From Paenilisteria newyorkensis (GTDB lineage Bacteria > Bacillota > Bacilli > Lactobacillales > Listeriaceae): a stretch of 64,000 bases of DNA. The stretch lies in assembly GCF_000766145.1 (NCBI RefSeq), contig NZ_JNFB01000002.1, positions 33,774 through 97,773 of the forward strand, written 5' to 3'. The number at the start of each line of letters is the position of its first letter. Position 1 is the stretch's first letter. Below, in pieces: positions 44,920-53,007 of this stretch. The notes under the pieces were generated by a model. That model was not told the origin of the DNA. It saw nothing but the letters and a program-made list of their open reading frames with translations, and searched no databases. Position numbers and translations under genes: made by a program.

Positions 44920-46179
44920 ATGAATATTATTGATGAGTTAGAGTGGCGTGGCGCGATTTACCAGCAGACTGATGAAGCTGGACTTCGTGAATTAACGGAA
45001 AAGGAATCGATTTCGTTGTACTGCGGGATTGATCCGACGGGAGATTCGATGCATATTGGGCATTTGATTCCATTTATGATTTTGCGTCGCTTCCAAAACA
45101 AAGGGCATCGTCCGATTATTTTAGTTGGCGGTGCAACAGGATCGATTGGTGATCCGAGTGGTAAGAAAGAAGAGCGCCAACTGCAATCGATCGAACAGGT
45201 CAATAAAAACGTTGAAAGCCTGCGTGGCCAGTTAGAAACAATTTTTGATTTTGCTGGTGACAATGGCGCGATTATGGTGAATAATTATGATTGGACGAAA
45301 GATTTGACGGTGCTTGACTTCTTGCGTGATTTTGGTAAAAATTTCAATGTCAATACGATGCTGGCAAAAGATATCGTGGCGAATCGTCTGGAAGTTGGGA
45401 TTTCGTTCACGGAGTTCTCATACCAAATTTTGCAAGCGATGGATTACAATGAGTTGTATGAAAAGCACAATTGTCGTCTGCAAATTGGCGGTAGTGATCA
45501 GTGGGGAAATATTACGGCAGGGCTTGACTTGATTCGTAAAAAACAAGGCGAGGGCTCTAAAGCGTTTGGTTTGACGATTCCGTTGTTAACAAAAGCAGAT
45601 GGCACGAAATTTGGTAAGACAGAGGGTGGCGCGATTTGGTTGAATCCGGAGAAGACGACGCCGTACGAGTTCTACCAATTCTGGATTAACACGGATGATC
45701 GCGATGTTGTGAAATACTTGAAATATTTCACGTTCTTAGATCAAGGCGAAATTAGCGATTTGGAATCAGCGGTCAAATTGGAACCGCATCGCCGTGCCGC
45801 GCAACGTTCTTTAGCTGCTGAAATGACGCGTTTCATTCATGGCCAAGAGGCGTTAGATCAAGCAATTAAGATTTCGGAAGCTTTATTCAGTGGGGATGTG
45901 AAAGTGCTGACGGCGGATGAGATTGAGCAAGGTTTTAAAGATGTGCCAACGTTTGAGGCGGGCCAAGAGGAGAAACTGCTTGTAGACTGGCTTGTTGATC
46001 TTGGTATCGAGCCTTCCAAGCGCCAATCACGTGAGGATATTGGGAATGGCGCGATTTATATCAATGGCGAGCGTGTGCAGGATCTTGAAAAAGTAGTGAC
46101 GAAAGCGGATCGTGTGGAAGATCGCTTCACCATTGTTCGCCGCGGTAAGAAAAAATATTTCTTGGTGCGCTATGTCTGA
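44920..46179 (+). CDS. tyrS: tyrosyl-tRNA synthetase
   Basis: A class Ic enzyme of 419 residues. YCGIDPTGDSMHIGHLIP holds the HIGH box, and the KMSKS equivalent is KFGKTEGG. The tyrosine-binding residues lie in SYQILQAMDYNELY and LQIGGSDQWGNI. A C-terminal S4 RNA-binding domain ends with the IYINGERVQDLEKVVTKADRV segment. ATG 44920 follows AAAGGAGAG. The much longer open frame starting at 44782 reads through the T-box and is not used. The stop overlaps the acetyltransferase gene. Confidence 0.96.
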   Translation: MNIIDELEWRGAIYQQTDEAGLRELTEKESISLYCGIDPTGDSMHIGHLIPFMILRRFQNKGHRPIILVGGATGSIGDPSGKKEERQLQSIEQVNKNVESLRGQLETIFDFAGDNGAIMVNNYDWTKDLTVLDFLRDFGKNFNVNTMLAKDIVANRLEVGISFTEFSYQILQAMDYNELYEKHNCRLQIGGSDQWGNITAGLDLIRKKQGEGSKAFGLTIPLLTKADGTKFGKTEGGAIWLNPEKTTPYEFYQFWINTDDRDVVKYLKYFTFLDQGEISDLESAVKLEPHRRAAQRSLAAEMTRFIHGQEALDQAIKISEALFSGDVKVLTADEIEQGFKDVPTFEAGQEEKLLVDWLVDLGIEPSKRQSREDIGNGAIYINGERVQDLEKVVTKADRVEDRFTIVRRGKKKYFLVRYV

Positions 46180-46633
46180 GGGATTACGTTTAACAGCGAT
46201 GCCAAAAGAGCATTTCTCTGATTTTGCGGAGTCGCTTAGTGTGGGTTATGCGAAGGATCAAGCGGATGCAGGAATTTGGCCGCGCGATGAAGCGTTGTTC
46301 AAGGCAAGAATGACGACGATGGAATTGCTTCCTGATGGCGTTGCAACAAAGGATCATTTTCTTTGGGAAGTCATGCAAGGGGAAGCGTTTGTCGGGACGT
46401 TATGGGTTTTTCAAGAAGAGAAAACCTATTTTATCTATGATATTCTGATTTTCGATGCGTTTCAAAATAAAGGTCTCGGCAGTGCGTTGTTAGTTTTGCT
46501 TGAGGAAAATGCAAAAGAACGAGGAATTACCGAGATATCGCTGCATGCCTTTGCGCACAATAAGCGGGCGGTCCATGTCTATAAAAAGATGGGTTTTGAA
46601 GTCGTAGATATTACCATGAGAAAATATGTATAA
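46172..46633 (+). CDS. GNAT-family N-acetyltransferase
   Basis: A 153-residue acetyl-CoA-dependent acetyltransferase. The acetyl-CoA-binding motif A is YFIYDILIFDAFQNKGLGSALLVLLEENAKERG, with the Q-x-K/R-G-L-G-x-A pattern, followed by ISLHAFAHNKRAVHVYKKMGFEVV. ATG 46172 lies within the last codons of tyrS (8-nt overlap), so coupled translation is likely and the T-box may also affect it. The substrate is unknown. Confidence 0.85.
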   Translation: MSEGLRLTAMPKEHFSDFAESLSVGYAKDQADAGIWPRDEALFKARMTTMELLPDGVATKDHFLWEVMQGEAFVGTLWVFQEEKTYFIYDILIFDAFQNKGLGSALLVLLEENAKERGITEISLHAFAHNKRAVHVYKKMGFEVVDITMRKYV

Positions 46634-46649
46634 AGTGTTTATTTTGTTT

Positions 46650-46693
46650 GAGTAAGATATCATGTTTCCTTCGTGATATCTTACTCTTTTTTT
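46650..46693 (+). terminator. terminator after the GNAT gene
   Basis: GAGTAAGATATCA pairs with TGATATCTTACTC around an 11-nt loop, then T7. Confidence 0.9.
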
Positions 46694-46702
46694 GCCGCAA
46701 CA

Positions 46703-46738
46703 AAAAACCACGAATGCGAGTTGCATTCGTGGTTTTTA
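46703..46738 (-). terminator. terminator of rpsD
   Basis: AAAAACCACGAATGC pairs with GCATTCGTGGTTTTT around GAGTT; it terminates the minus-strand rpsD transcript. Confidence 0.9.
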
Positions 46739-46744
46739 AGGCGA

Positions 46745-47347
46745 TTAACGTGAATAGAATTCTACGATAAATGCTTCGTTGATTTCAGCGTGTAATTCTG
46801 AACGTTCTGGCAGGCGGCTTAATGTACCTGTCAGTTTTTCAGCGTCGAAAGTTAGGTATTCAGGCACGAATGCCGCAACGTCTAAGCTTTCAGCGATTGC
46901 TGATAATTTAAGAGATTTTTCGCGAACACTGATTACTTGACCAGGTGATACTTGGTAAGAAGGGATGTCTACGCGTTTTGAATCTACTAAAATGTGACCG
47001 TGGTTTACTAATTGACGTGCTGCACGACGAGTGCGAGCAAGACCTAAACGGTATACCACGTTGTCAAGGCGTTGTTCTAGCAAGATCATGAAGTTCTCAC
47101 CGTGTTTACCTTGTAATTTTCCAGCTTTTACGAACGTGTTTTTGAATTGACGTTCTGTTAAGCCGTACATGTGACGTAATTTTTGTTTCTCTGCTTGTTG
47201 TAAACCGTACTCAGAGATTTTTTTACGTTGTGTCGGACCGTGTTGCCCTGGAGCGTACGGACGACGTTCTAATTCTTTACCTGTTCCTGAAAGTGATAAC
47301 CCTAAACGACGGGAAATTTTCCAGCTTGGACCTGTATAACGAGCCAT
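46745..47347 (-). CDS. rpsD: 30S ribosomal protein S4
   Basis: A 200-residue primary 16S rRNA-binding protein that starts assembly of the 30S body. It begins [19 protein letters not shown]. The S4 RNA-binding domain is [34 protein letters not shown], and the end is [27 protein letters not shown] precedes ATG 47347. As in other Firmicutes it is monocistronic, away from the main ribosomal operons, with a long leader that in Bacillus subtilis is bound by S4 itself for translational control. Confidence 0.97.
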   Translation of the reverse strand: MARYTGPSWKISRRLGLSLSGTGKELERRPYAPGQHGPTQRKKISEYGLQQAEKQKLRHMYGLTERQFKNTFVKAGKLQGKHGENFMILLEQRLDNVVYRLGLARTRRAARQLVNHGHILVDSKRVDIPSYQVSPGQVISVREKSLKLSAIAESLDVAAFVPEYLTFDAEKLTGTLSRLPERSELHAEINEAFIVEFYSR

Positions 47348-47562
47348 CGATTGACTCCTCCTTTAAATTTGTTTTAGCATAAAACAAACAAGTGTGACCA
47401 ACCAAATACGTGCAGTTTATCTTCATGTATCTTCGCCCTTGCAGCAGCAGGTTACAGGATACACCACGAAAAAATCGGGGATAAACAACGGTCATATTCA
47501 TCATCACTCAAGCTGCATTTTACACGCTTTCTAGTATAGTACATTTTGCGTACTCTTGTCAA
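47348..47562 (-). promoter_or_regulatory. rpsD promoter and probable S4 leader
   Basis: On the minus strand, TTGACA (47562-47557), an 18-nt spacer and TATACT (47538-47533) form the promoter. The roughly 180-nt leader that follows is long for a short gene and has pairing segments near the ribosome site (GTTTTATGCTAAAAC). Its place matches the autoregulatory S4 leader of related bacteria. I have not derived the full fold. Confidence 0.6.
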
Positions 47563-47565
47563 ACT

Positions 47566-48054
47566 TTATTGTATCGACGCTTTTAAAATAGTGACGACTT
47601 GCTCTAAGTACTGTTGGTCGGTTTCGTCAAAACGGTTCAAGGAAGGGCTGTCGACGTCTAAAACGCCAAGCAGTTTTCCATCATGGACAATTGGAATAAC
47701 GATTTCGGAATTGGATGCTGTGTCACAAGCGATGTGTCCAGGGAAATCGTGAACGTTTTGGACGAGGTACGTTTTTTGTTCTGCGGCGGCTGACCCACAA
47801 ACACCGCGACCTAGTGGAATACGGATGCATGCTGGGAGGCCTTGGAATGGACCGAGGACAAGTTGGTTGCTCGTTTCTTCATATAAATAGAAGCCAACCC
47901 AGTTAATGTCGGTTAGCGCTTGGTTTAATAGAGCGGAGATGTTGCTGATATTGGCTAGGAAGTTAGGCTCACCCGCGATCATTGCTTCGACTTGTTTGAC
48001 GCATAATTGATAGTTTTCTGCTTTTGTTCCAGTGAATTTTGGAATTTCAATCAT
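47566..48054 (-). CDS. msrC: free methionine-(R)-sulfoxide reductase (GAF domain)
   Basis: A 162-residue GAF-fold enzyme (YtsP/fRMsr type) that reduces free methionine-R-sulfoxide with thioredoxin. Three conserved cysteines are present: C76 in LPACIRIPLG, C86 in GRGVCGSAA and C110 in PGHIACDTASNSEIVIP. The signature DINWVGFYL is also intact. GTG codons at 48066 and 48063 come first in the open frame, but AGTGGTGA there serves as ribosome site for ATG 48054. It is divergent from ezrA. The rpsD promoter abuts its stop. Confidence 0.9.
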   Translation of the reverse strand: MIEIPKFTGTKAENYQLCVKQVEAMIAGEPNFLANISNISALLNQALTDINWVGFYLYEETSNQLVLGPFQGLPACIRIPLGRGVCGSAAAEQKTYLVQNVHDFPGHIACDTASNSEIVIPIVHDGKLLGVLDVDSPSLNRFDETDQQYLEQVVTILKASIQ

Positions 48055-48222
48055 TTTTTTCACCACTTTTTCATAATTTTTGATTTTAAATAAGGCAAAT
48101 ACAGCGGAATCGTGTTAGAATAGTGTATGTGTATAATGAATTAGTATAGCATGGATTTGTCATTTGTACTTAATGAAGTGATTTAAAAAAATAGAGATAA
48201 TGGGATAATAGGAGGAAACGAC

Positions 48223-49944
48223 ATGTTTGTTTGGTATTTGGTCGGCTTTGTAGTCATTGTAGCCGTTGTTTTTGCGGTTGGATACATAATGAAGAAAAAG
48301 CATTATCAGCGAATTAACGCGCTTGAGGAGCAGAAAATAGAATTGATGGAGCGTCCGGTGATTGATGAGCTCACGAAGGTGAAGAAGTTGCGGCTTACCG
48401 GGCAGACGGAGGACTTGTTTGAATCGTGGCGCGACTCGTGGGACGATATTGCGACGAAATTATTTCCAAACTTGGAAGAGTATATTCTTGGCGCGGAGCA
48501 ACATACGGATCGCTATCAGTTCCGCCAAGCGACGCAGATGGAAAATCAGGTGGAGCAGGTGATTCATGAGATCGATACGCAAATGAAGCAAATTTTGCGT
48601 GGATTGAAGGAATTGATTGCTAGTGAGGAACGCAATGCGCAGGATATTCGGATGGCGAAGGATAAATTCACGACGTTGCGCCGTGAGGTTTTGAGTAATG
48701 GGTATAAGCTTGGTGACGCGTTACATAGCGTGGAAGGCGAGTTAGATACGATTGCGGAGAACTTGAATCGGTTTGATATGTTGACGGATCAAGGGGATTA
48801 TTTGGAGGCACGGGAAGTGGTGTTGAATGTCCAACATGATCTGGAGAAATTAGGCGTGAAACTGGAAAAAATTCCTGTTTTGCTGCGTGAGAGCGATGTT
48901 GTTTTACCGGACGAAATGGGCAAGTTGCAAGCGGGTTATGATGAAATGGCGCAACAAGGCTATTTCTTGGAGCAATTGCAACTGGCTGCGGAATTGGACC
49001 GGATGAGCAATCGGGTGACGGATTTGAAAGACAAGATTGTGGCAGGGGAACTAGAAGCCGTGGAAAGCGGTGTGGCAGAACTGCATACGGAAATTAACTT
49101 GTTTTACGATACATTGGAGCATGAGGTTGAGGCGCGCCATTTTGTGAAGGAAAATCGTATTGTGGTGGAAGCGAAACTGGAGAAACAGCTCGATGTGTCG
49201 GACGCGTTAGCTGAGCAGATTAAAGAAGTGAAGCAGACGTATCATGTGACGGAAGAGGATTTGGCAAGCTATTTGAAAATTGCAAGCCAGTTAGAGCTCC
49301 AGAAAGAACAGTTGGCGACCGTTACGGAACGACTTTCTGAGGTTAAAATTGCGTATTCGGCGGCAGAGGATGCGTTGAAAGAAATTGATGCGGTTGTGTC
49401 GACGATTTCCTTAGAGCAAGACGCATTTGCAGAAGAATTGCGTTCGCTACGAAAAGATGAGCTAGAGGCGCGTGAAGATGCAGATAGAATGCGTCGGGCG
49501 ATTCTGAATTTGAACCGTAGATTGGATCGTGAGCGACTTCCTGGTAAGCCAGAGGACTACTTGGCGCTATGTGAGCACATGGAGGCGTCGATTTCTAAGC
49601 TAGAACAGAAGTTGGAAGAGAAGCCGCTGAATATGAAATCGGTGAATCACGAGTGGCAGGTGGCGCAAGAGGATTTGGAGCATTTGACCGAGAAAGCGGA
49701 TGAAATGATTGAGAACGCGCATTTAGTGGAGCACGTGATTCAATATGCGAACCGTTATCGTTTACAGACGCCGGATCTTGCAATAGCATTACGTCAAGCG
49801 GAAGACCATTTTTATGATGATTATCAATATAAGAAAGCGCTGGAACTTGCAGTAACGGCTTTGGAAAAAGTAGAGCCGAGTGCGTTTAAGAAGATTGAGA
49901 AGGCGTATGAAATGAAGATAAATGTGGATGAAGTAGAGGAATAA
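48223..49944 (+). CDS. ezrA: septation ring formation regulator EzrA
   Basis: A 573-residue membrane protein that restrains FtsZ ring formation and links it to wall synthesis. One N-terminal transmembrane helix (about 3-23) with the N-terminus outside is followed by a long cytoplasmic series of spectrin-like coiled-coil repeats. The C-terminal block ENAHLVEHVIQYANRYR carries the QNR-like patch required for septal location. AGGAGG precedes ATG 48223. The length fits Bacillus and Listeria EzrA. A terminator follows. Confidence 0.95.
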   Translation: MFVWYLVGFVVIVAVVFAVGYIMKKKHYQRINALEEQKIELMERPVIDELTKVKKLRLTGQTEDLFESWRDSWDDIATKLFPNLEEYILGAEQHTDRYQFRQATQMENQVEQVIHEIDTQMKQILRGLKELIASEERNAQDIRMAKDKFTTLRREVLSNGYKLGDALHSVEGELDTIAENLNRFDMLTDQGDYLEAREVVLNVQHDLEKLGVKLEKIPVLLRESDVVLPDEMGKLQAGYDEMAQQGYFLEQLQLAAELDRMSNRVTDLKDKIVAGELEAVESGVAELHTEINLFYDTLEHEVEARHFVKENRIVVEAKLEKQLDVSDALAEQIKEVKQTYHVTEEDLASYLKIASQLELQKEQLATVTERLSEVKIAYSAAEDALKEIDAVVSTISLEQDAFAEELRSLRKDELEAREDADRMRRAILNLNRRLDRERLPGKPEDYLALCEHMEASISKLEQKLEEKPLNMKSVNHEWQVAQEDLEHLTEKADEMIENAHLVEHVIQYANRYRLQTPDLAIALRQAEDHFYDDYQYKKALELAVTALEKVEPSAFKKIEKAYEMKINVDEVEE

Positions 49945-49953
49945 TGAAGCGAG

Positions 49954-49996
49954 AAATGTCGTCTTATCCGAGTAAGAAGGATGGGACGATTTTTCT
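49954..49996 (+). terminator. terminator after ezrA
   Basis: GTCGTCTTATCC pairs with GGATGGGACGAT and ends in T5. Confidence 0.7.
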
Positions 49997-50092
49997 TTGT
50001 TCCGAGCGCGGATTTTTTTGAAATGTATGCGCGCGGTTGGTGATTCTGTGATAGAATAATGAATGAGAATTAATTCATGGGGGCTTTTTTGG

Positions 50093-51229
50093 ATGATTTA
50101 TTTTGATAATAGTGCGACGACAAAGCCGCTGAATGCTTGTGTGGAGACATATGCAAAAGTAGCGACGAACTATTTTGCGAATCCGTCCTCTCTTCATGGC
50201 TATGGTTCGAAGGTTAGTGAGTTGCACGAACAGGCGCGGATTCTTGTGGCTGGGATGCTCGGGACGCTGCCTGAGGAAATTATTTTTACATCTGGTGGGA
50301 CGGAAAGTAATAATATGGCGATTAAGGGCGTGACGGGATTTTATCGTAATCGCGGGAAGCATGTGATTACGACGGCGATTGAACATCCCTCGGTCCAAAA
50401 TACGATGCATAGCTTAGAGGCGCAAGGATTTGAAGTAACGCGGTTGCCAGTCGATGCGTCGGGCGTTGTTTCGGTGGAAGATTTGAAAAGTGCGCTGCGG
50501 GAAGATACGATTTTGGTGTCGGTGATGCATGTGAATAATGAGGTTGGCTCTGTGCAGCCGATTGGAGCGATTGCGGAGGTACTGAAAACGCGACCGCAGA
50601 CCTTTTTTCATGTGGATCATGTGCAGGGATTGACGAAGGTGGCGCTGGATGTTGCGGACGTCGACTTGGTGAGTATTTCTGGACATAAGATACATGGCTT
50701 GAATGGGACTGGCGTTTTGATAAAGAAGAAGCACGTATCGGTGATGCCGCTTTTGGATGGTGGTGGGCAGGAATTTGGTCTGCGAAACGGGACGGAAAAT
50801 ACGGCTGGTGTCGTGGCTTTTGCGAAGGCGTTGCGGATTGGTTTGGAAGAGCAGAAAGCACATGTTGCTGATCTAGAAGCGATTCGCGATTATTTGCTAG
50901 ACGCGCTTGCGGGTATTCCAGAGGTTTCGATTCATACGGATAAAAACCAGGCGGCACCGCATATTTGTTGTTTTTCTGTCGTTGGGCATCGTGGCGAAAT
51001 TTTGGTGCATGCGTTGGAGAAATATGAGATATATGTTTCGACGACGAGTGCTTGTTCTTCGCGTGCCAAGCTTGCTAGCAGTACGTTAAAAGCGATGCGG
51101 GTGACGGATGAAGAAGCTGTGGGCGCCGTTCGTGTGAGCTTGTCTTACCAGAATGCGATGGCGGAAGCAGAGCGTTTTATGGAAGCAATACAAGAGATTA
51201 TCAAAAATTTGAATGAAGTGGTGAAATGA
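50093..51229 (+). CDS. nifZ: cysteine desulfurase (NifZ type)
   Basis: A 378-residue class V aminotransferase-fold PLP enzyme that takes sulfur from cysteine as a persulfide. The N-terminus MIYFDNSATTKP, the PLP lysine K199 in SISGHKIHG and the mobile sulfur-carrying cysteine near C321 in STTSACSSRAK are intact. ATG 50093 is used because GGGGG lies 9 nt before it; the earlier in-frame ATG lacks a site. The 3' end overlaps thiI. The NifZ-ThiI pair supplies sulfur for 4-thiouridine in tRNA in Bacillus subtilis. Confidence 0.92.
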   Translation: MIYFDNSATTKPLNACVETYAKVATNYFANPSSLHGYGSKVSELHEQARILVAGMLGTLPEEIIFTSGGTESNNMAIKGVTGFYRNRGKHVITTAIEHPSVQNTMHSLEAQGFEVTRLPVDASGVVSVEDLKSALREDTILVSVMHVNNEVGSVQPIGAIAEVLKTRPQTFFHVDHVQGLTKVALDVADVDLVSISGHKIHGLNGTGVLIKKKHVSVMPLLDGGGQEFGLRNGTENTAGVVAFAKALRIGLEEQKAHVADLEAIRDYLLDALAGIPEVSIHTDKNQAAPHICCFSVVGHRGEILVHALEKYEIYVSTTSACSSRAKLASSTLKAMRVTDEEAVGAVRVSLSYQNAMAEAERFMEAIQEIIKNLNEVVK

Positions 51230-52440
51230 TGAAATATGATCGTATAGTCGTTCGGTATGGCGAGTTATCAACAAAAGGCCGGAACCGGAAACAGTTTATT
51301 AAAAAATTAGCGCATAATGTGAAACGAGCGATTGCAGATTTTCCAGAAGTGAAAGTGTTCGGAGAGCGTGATCGGATGTATTTACTATTAAATGGAGCGG
51401 ATGATCAGGTTATTTTAGAGCGGTTGCGTCCGATTTTTGGGATTCAGTCGTTTAGTCCGGCAGTTCGGGTACCTCAGGATTTGGAGGAGATGAAGCAAGC
51501 TGGATTGTCACTTGTTCGCGCGATGCATCAGGCTGGCGGGAGTTTCAAAGTGAATGCGCGGCGTGCGGATCGGTCATTTGAGCTGGATACGAATGGGATT
51601 AATCACGAGCTCGGCGGGTTTATTTTGCAAAATATCGATGACTTGCATGTCGATGTGAAAAATCCAGATGTGAAGTTACTTGTTGACGTTCGTAGTGAAG
51701 GAATCTTTTTGTCGTGTCAGACAATTCAAGGCGCGGGCGGTTTGCCGGTGAGTTCTTCGGGGCGCGCGATGTTGATGCTTTCGGGTGGGATTGATAGTCC
51801 TGTTGCGGGATATTTGGCGATGAAACGTGGTGTGGAGGTTGAGGCGGTGCATTTTCATAGTCCGCCGTATACGAGTGAGCGCGCGAAACAAAAAGCTGTT
51901 GATTTAGCTGGAAAATTGGCGCAGTATAGCGGGCAGGTGCAGATGCATGTGGTGCCGTTTACCGCGATTCAAGAAATGATTAAAAAGCAAATTCCGGAAG
52001 GGTTCACGATGACGGTGACGCGTCGGATGATGTTGCGGGTTACGGACGAGCTGCGCCGACGCCGGGAAGGTTTGGCGATTGTGAATGGTGAGAGTTTAGG
52101 CCAGGTGGCGAGTCAGACGCTGGAGAGTATGCTGGCGATTAATGCTGTGACGACAACGCCGATTATTCGTCCTGTGGTATCGATGGATAAAAATGAGATT
52201 ATCGAGATTGCGCAGGCGATTGACACGTATGATATTTCTGTGCAACCATTCGAGGATTGCTGCACGATTTTCACGCCACCATCTCCGAAAACACGTCCTA
52301 AATTAGATAAAGTGGAGCGTTATGAAAGCTTTATAGATTTTGAGGCGTTGGTGCAGGAAGCGGTGGATGCGACAGAAACTTTTTCTGTGGAAGTTGCAGA
52401 TGCGAAAAAAGTACAGGATGAATTTTCAGATCTATTTTAA
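51226..52440 (+). CDS. thiI: tRNA 4-thiouridine synthase ThiI
   Basis: A 404-residue ATP-dependent sulfurtransferase that makes s4U8 in tRNA. An N-terminal ferredoxin-like and THUMP region (RYGELSTKGRNRKQF and SFKVNARRADRSFELDTNGINHELGG) is followed by a PP-loop ATPase domain with MLMLSGGIDSPVAGYLAMKRG. The C-terminal rhodanese domain of the enterobacterial form is absent, as usual in Firmicutes; the persulfide then comes straight from NifZ. The start overlaps the nifZ stop, and ATG 51229 is an equal alternative. Confidence 0.95.
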   Translation: MMKYDRIVVRYGELSTKGRNRKQFIKKLAHNVKRAIADFPEVKVFGERDRMYLLLNGADDQVILERLRPIFGIQSFSPAVRVPQDLEEMKQAGLSLVRAMHQAGGSFKVNARRADRSFELDTNGINHELGGFILQNIDDLHVDVKNPDVKLLVDVRSEGIFLSCQTIQGAGGLPVSSSGRAMLMLSGGIDSPVAGYLAMKRGVEVEAVHFHSPPYTSERAKQKAVDLAGKLAQYSGQVQMHVVPFTAIQEMIKKQIPEGFTMTVTRRMMLRVTDELRRRREGLAIVNGESLGQVASQTLESMLAINAVTTTPIIRPVVSMDKNEIIEIAQAIDTYDISVQPFEDCCTIFTPPSPKTRPKLDKVERYESFIDFEALVQEAVDATETFSVEVADAKKVQDEFSDLF

Positions 52441-52507
52441 CAAGGGAGACGATGCCGATTGTGGTGTCGTTTTTTTATTGGTGGGAATCGTTTCATATTT
52501 CAGATAT

Positions 52508-52532
52508 GTTTTTCTTATAACTAACAGGGTAA
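52508..52532 (+). promoter_or_regulatory. SigB-type promoter 1 of csbD
   Basis: GTTTTT (52508-52513), a 13-nt spacer and GGGTAA (52527-52532) match the SigB consensus at both boxes. Confidence 0.7.
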
Positions 52533-52555
52533 AAATGAAGTAGAGGCAAGGAAAT

Positions 52556-52580
52556 GTTTTTGACAATGCATCACGGTTAA
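52556..52580 (+). promoter_or_regulatory. possible SigB-type promoter 2 of csbD
   Basis: GTTTTT (52556-52561), a 13-nt spacer and GGTTAA (52575-52580), with one mismatch in the -10. It lies 48 nt downstream of the first. Confidence 0.4.
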
Positions 52581-52603
52581 AAATAGAAGGAGGAATGAAT
52601 TTT

Positions 52604-52807
52604 ATGGTAGACGATAAAGGCAAGAAGGAACAAGTAAAGGGTGGAGTGAAGGAAAAGACAGGGAAATTGACTGGCGATAAGGAAAAGCAGACTGAGGGCT
52701 TTTTGGAAAAAGCGAAGGGCAAGGTGAAAGAAGCGGCATCGGATGCGAAGGAAACAGCAGAAGGCGTGAAGAATGCTGTGAAGAAGGACTCGGATAAAGA
52801 GAAATGA
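52604..52807 (+). CDS. csbD: CsbD-family general stress protein
   Basis: A 67-residue, very hydrophilic Lys/Glu/Ala-rich protein: DDKGKKEQVKGGVKEKTGKLTGDKE with the repeated K-G-K-x-K-E pattern of CsbD, and KGKVKEAASDAKETAEG. The family is named for SigB control, and a SigB-type promoter is present. ATG 52604 is chosen over 52595, which is too close to AAGGAGG. The molecular role is unknown; relatives accumulate under salt, heat and stationary-phase stress. Confidence 0.9.
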   Translation: MVDDKGKKEQVKGGVKEKTGKLTGDKEKQTEGFLEKAKGKVKEAASDAKETAEGVKNAVKKDSDKEK

Positions 52808-52822
52808 TATATTGCGTGATGG

Positions 52823-52850
52823 AGGGCCGTTCTGATGAGCGGTCTTTTTT
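52823..52850 (+). terminator. terminator after csbD
   Basis: GGGCCGTT pairs imperfectly with GAGCGGTC and ends in T6. Confidence 0.65.
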
Positions 52851-52873
52851 GATGGGGATTTGTGAATGTGTTT

Positions 52874-52919
52874 TGCATAAAAAAAGAACGAATATGCATA
52901 TATAGTGCATAAAAATAGT
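52874..52919 (+). promoter_or_regulatory. candidate ArgR boxes upstream of argC
   Basis: TGCATAAAAAAAG (from 52874) and TGCATAAAAATAG (from 52906) are near copies 32 nt apart that resemble half of the Bacillus ARG box (ATGAATAAAAAT). They lie just upstream of the argC promoter. Confidence 0.4.
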
Positions 52920-52941
52920 TTTATAATTTATAAAAAACCAT

Positions 52942-52970
52942 TTGACATTATAAATATACAAGTTTATAAT
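52942..52970 (+). promoter_or_regulatory. sigma-A promoter of argCJBDF
   Basis: TTGACA (52942-52947), a 17-nt spacer and TATAAT (52965-52970): a perfect consensus in a very AT-rich stretch. Confidence 0.85.
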
Positions 52971-53007
52971 AAGTTTTATCATAAAAAATAAGAAGGGTGG
53001 GAAAATC

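Noticed and set aside
50367..50957. 196-residue minus-strand frame opposite nifZ
   Set aside because: Pro/Ser/Gln-rich shadow of a clear cysteine desulfurase gene, with no ribosome site.
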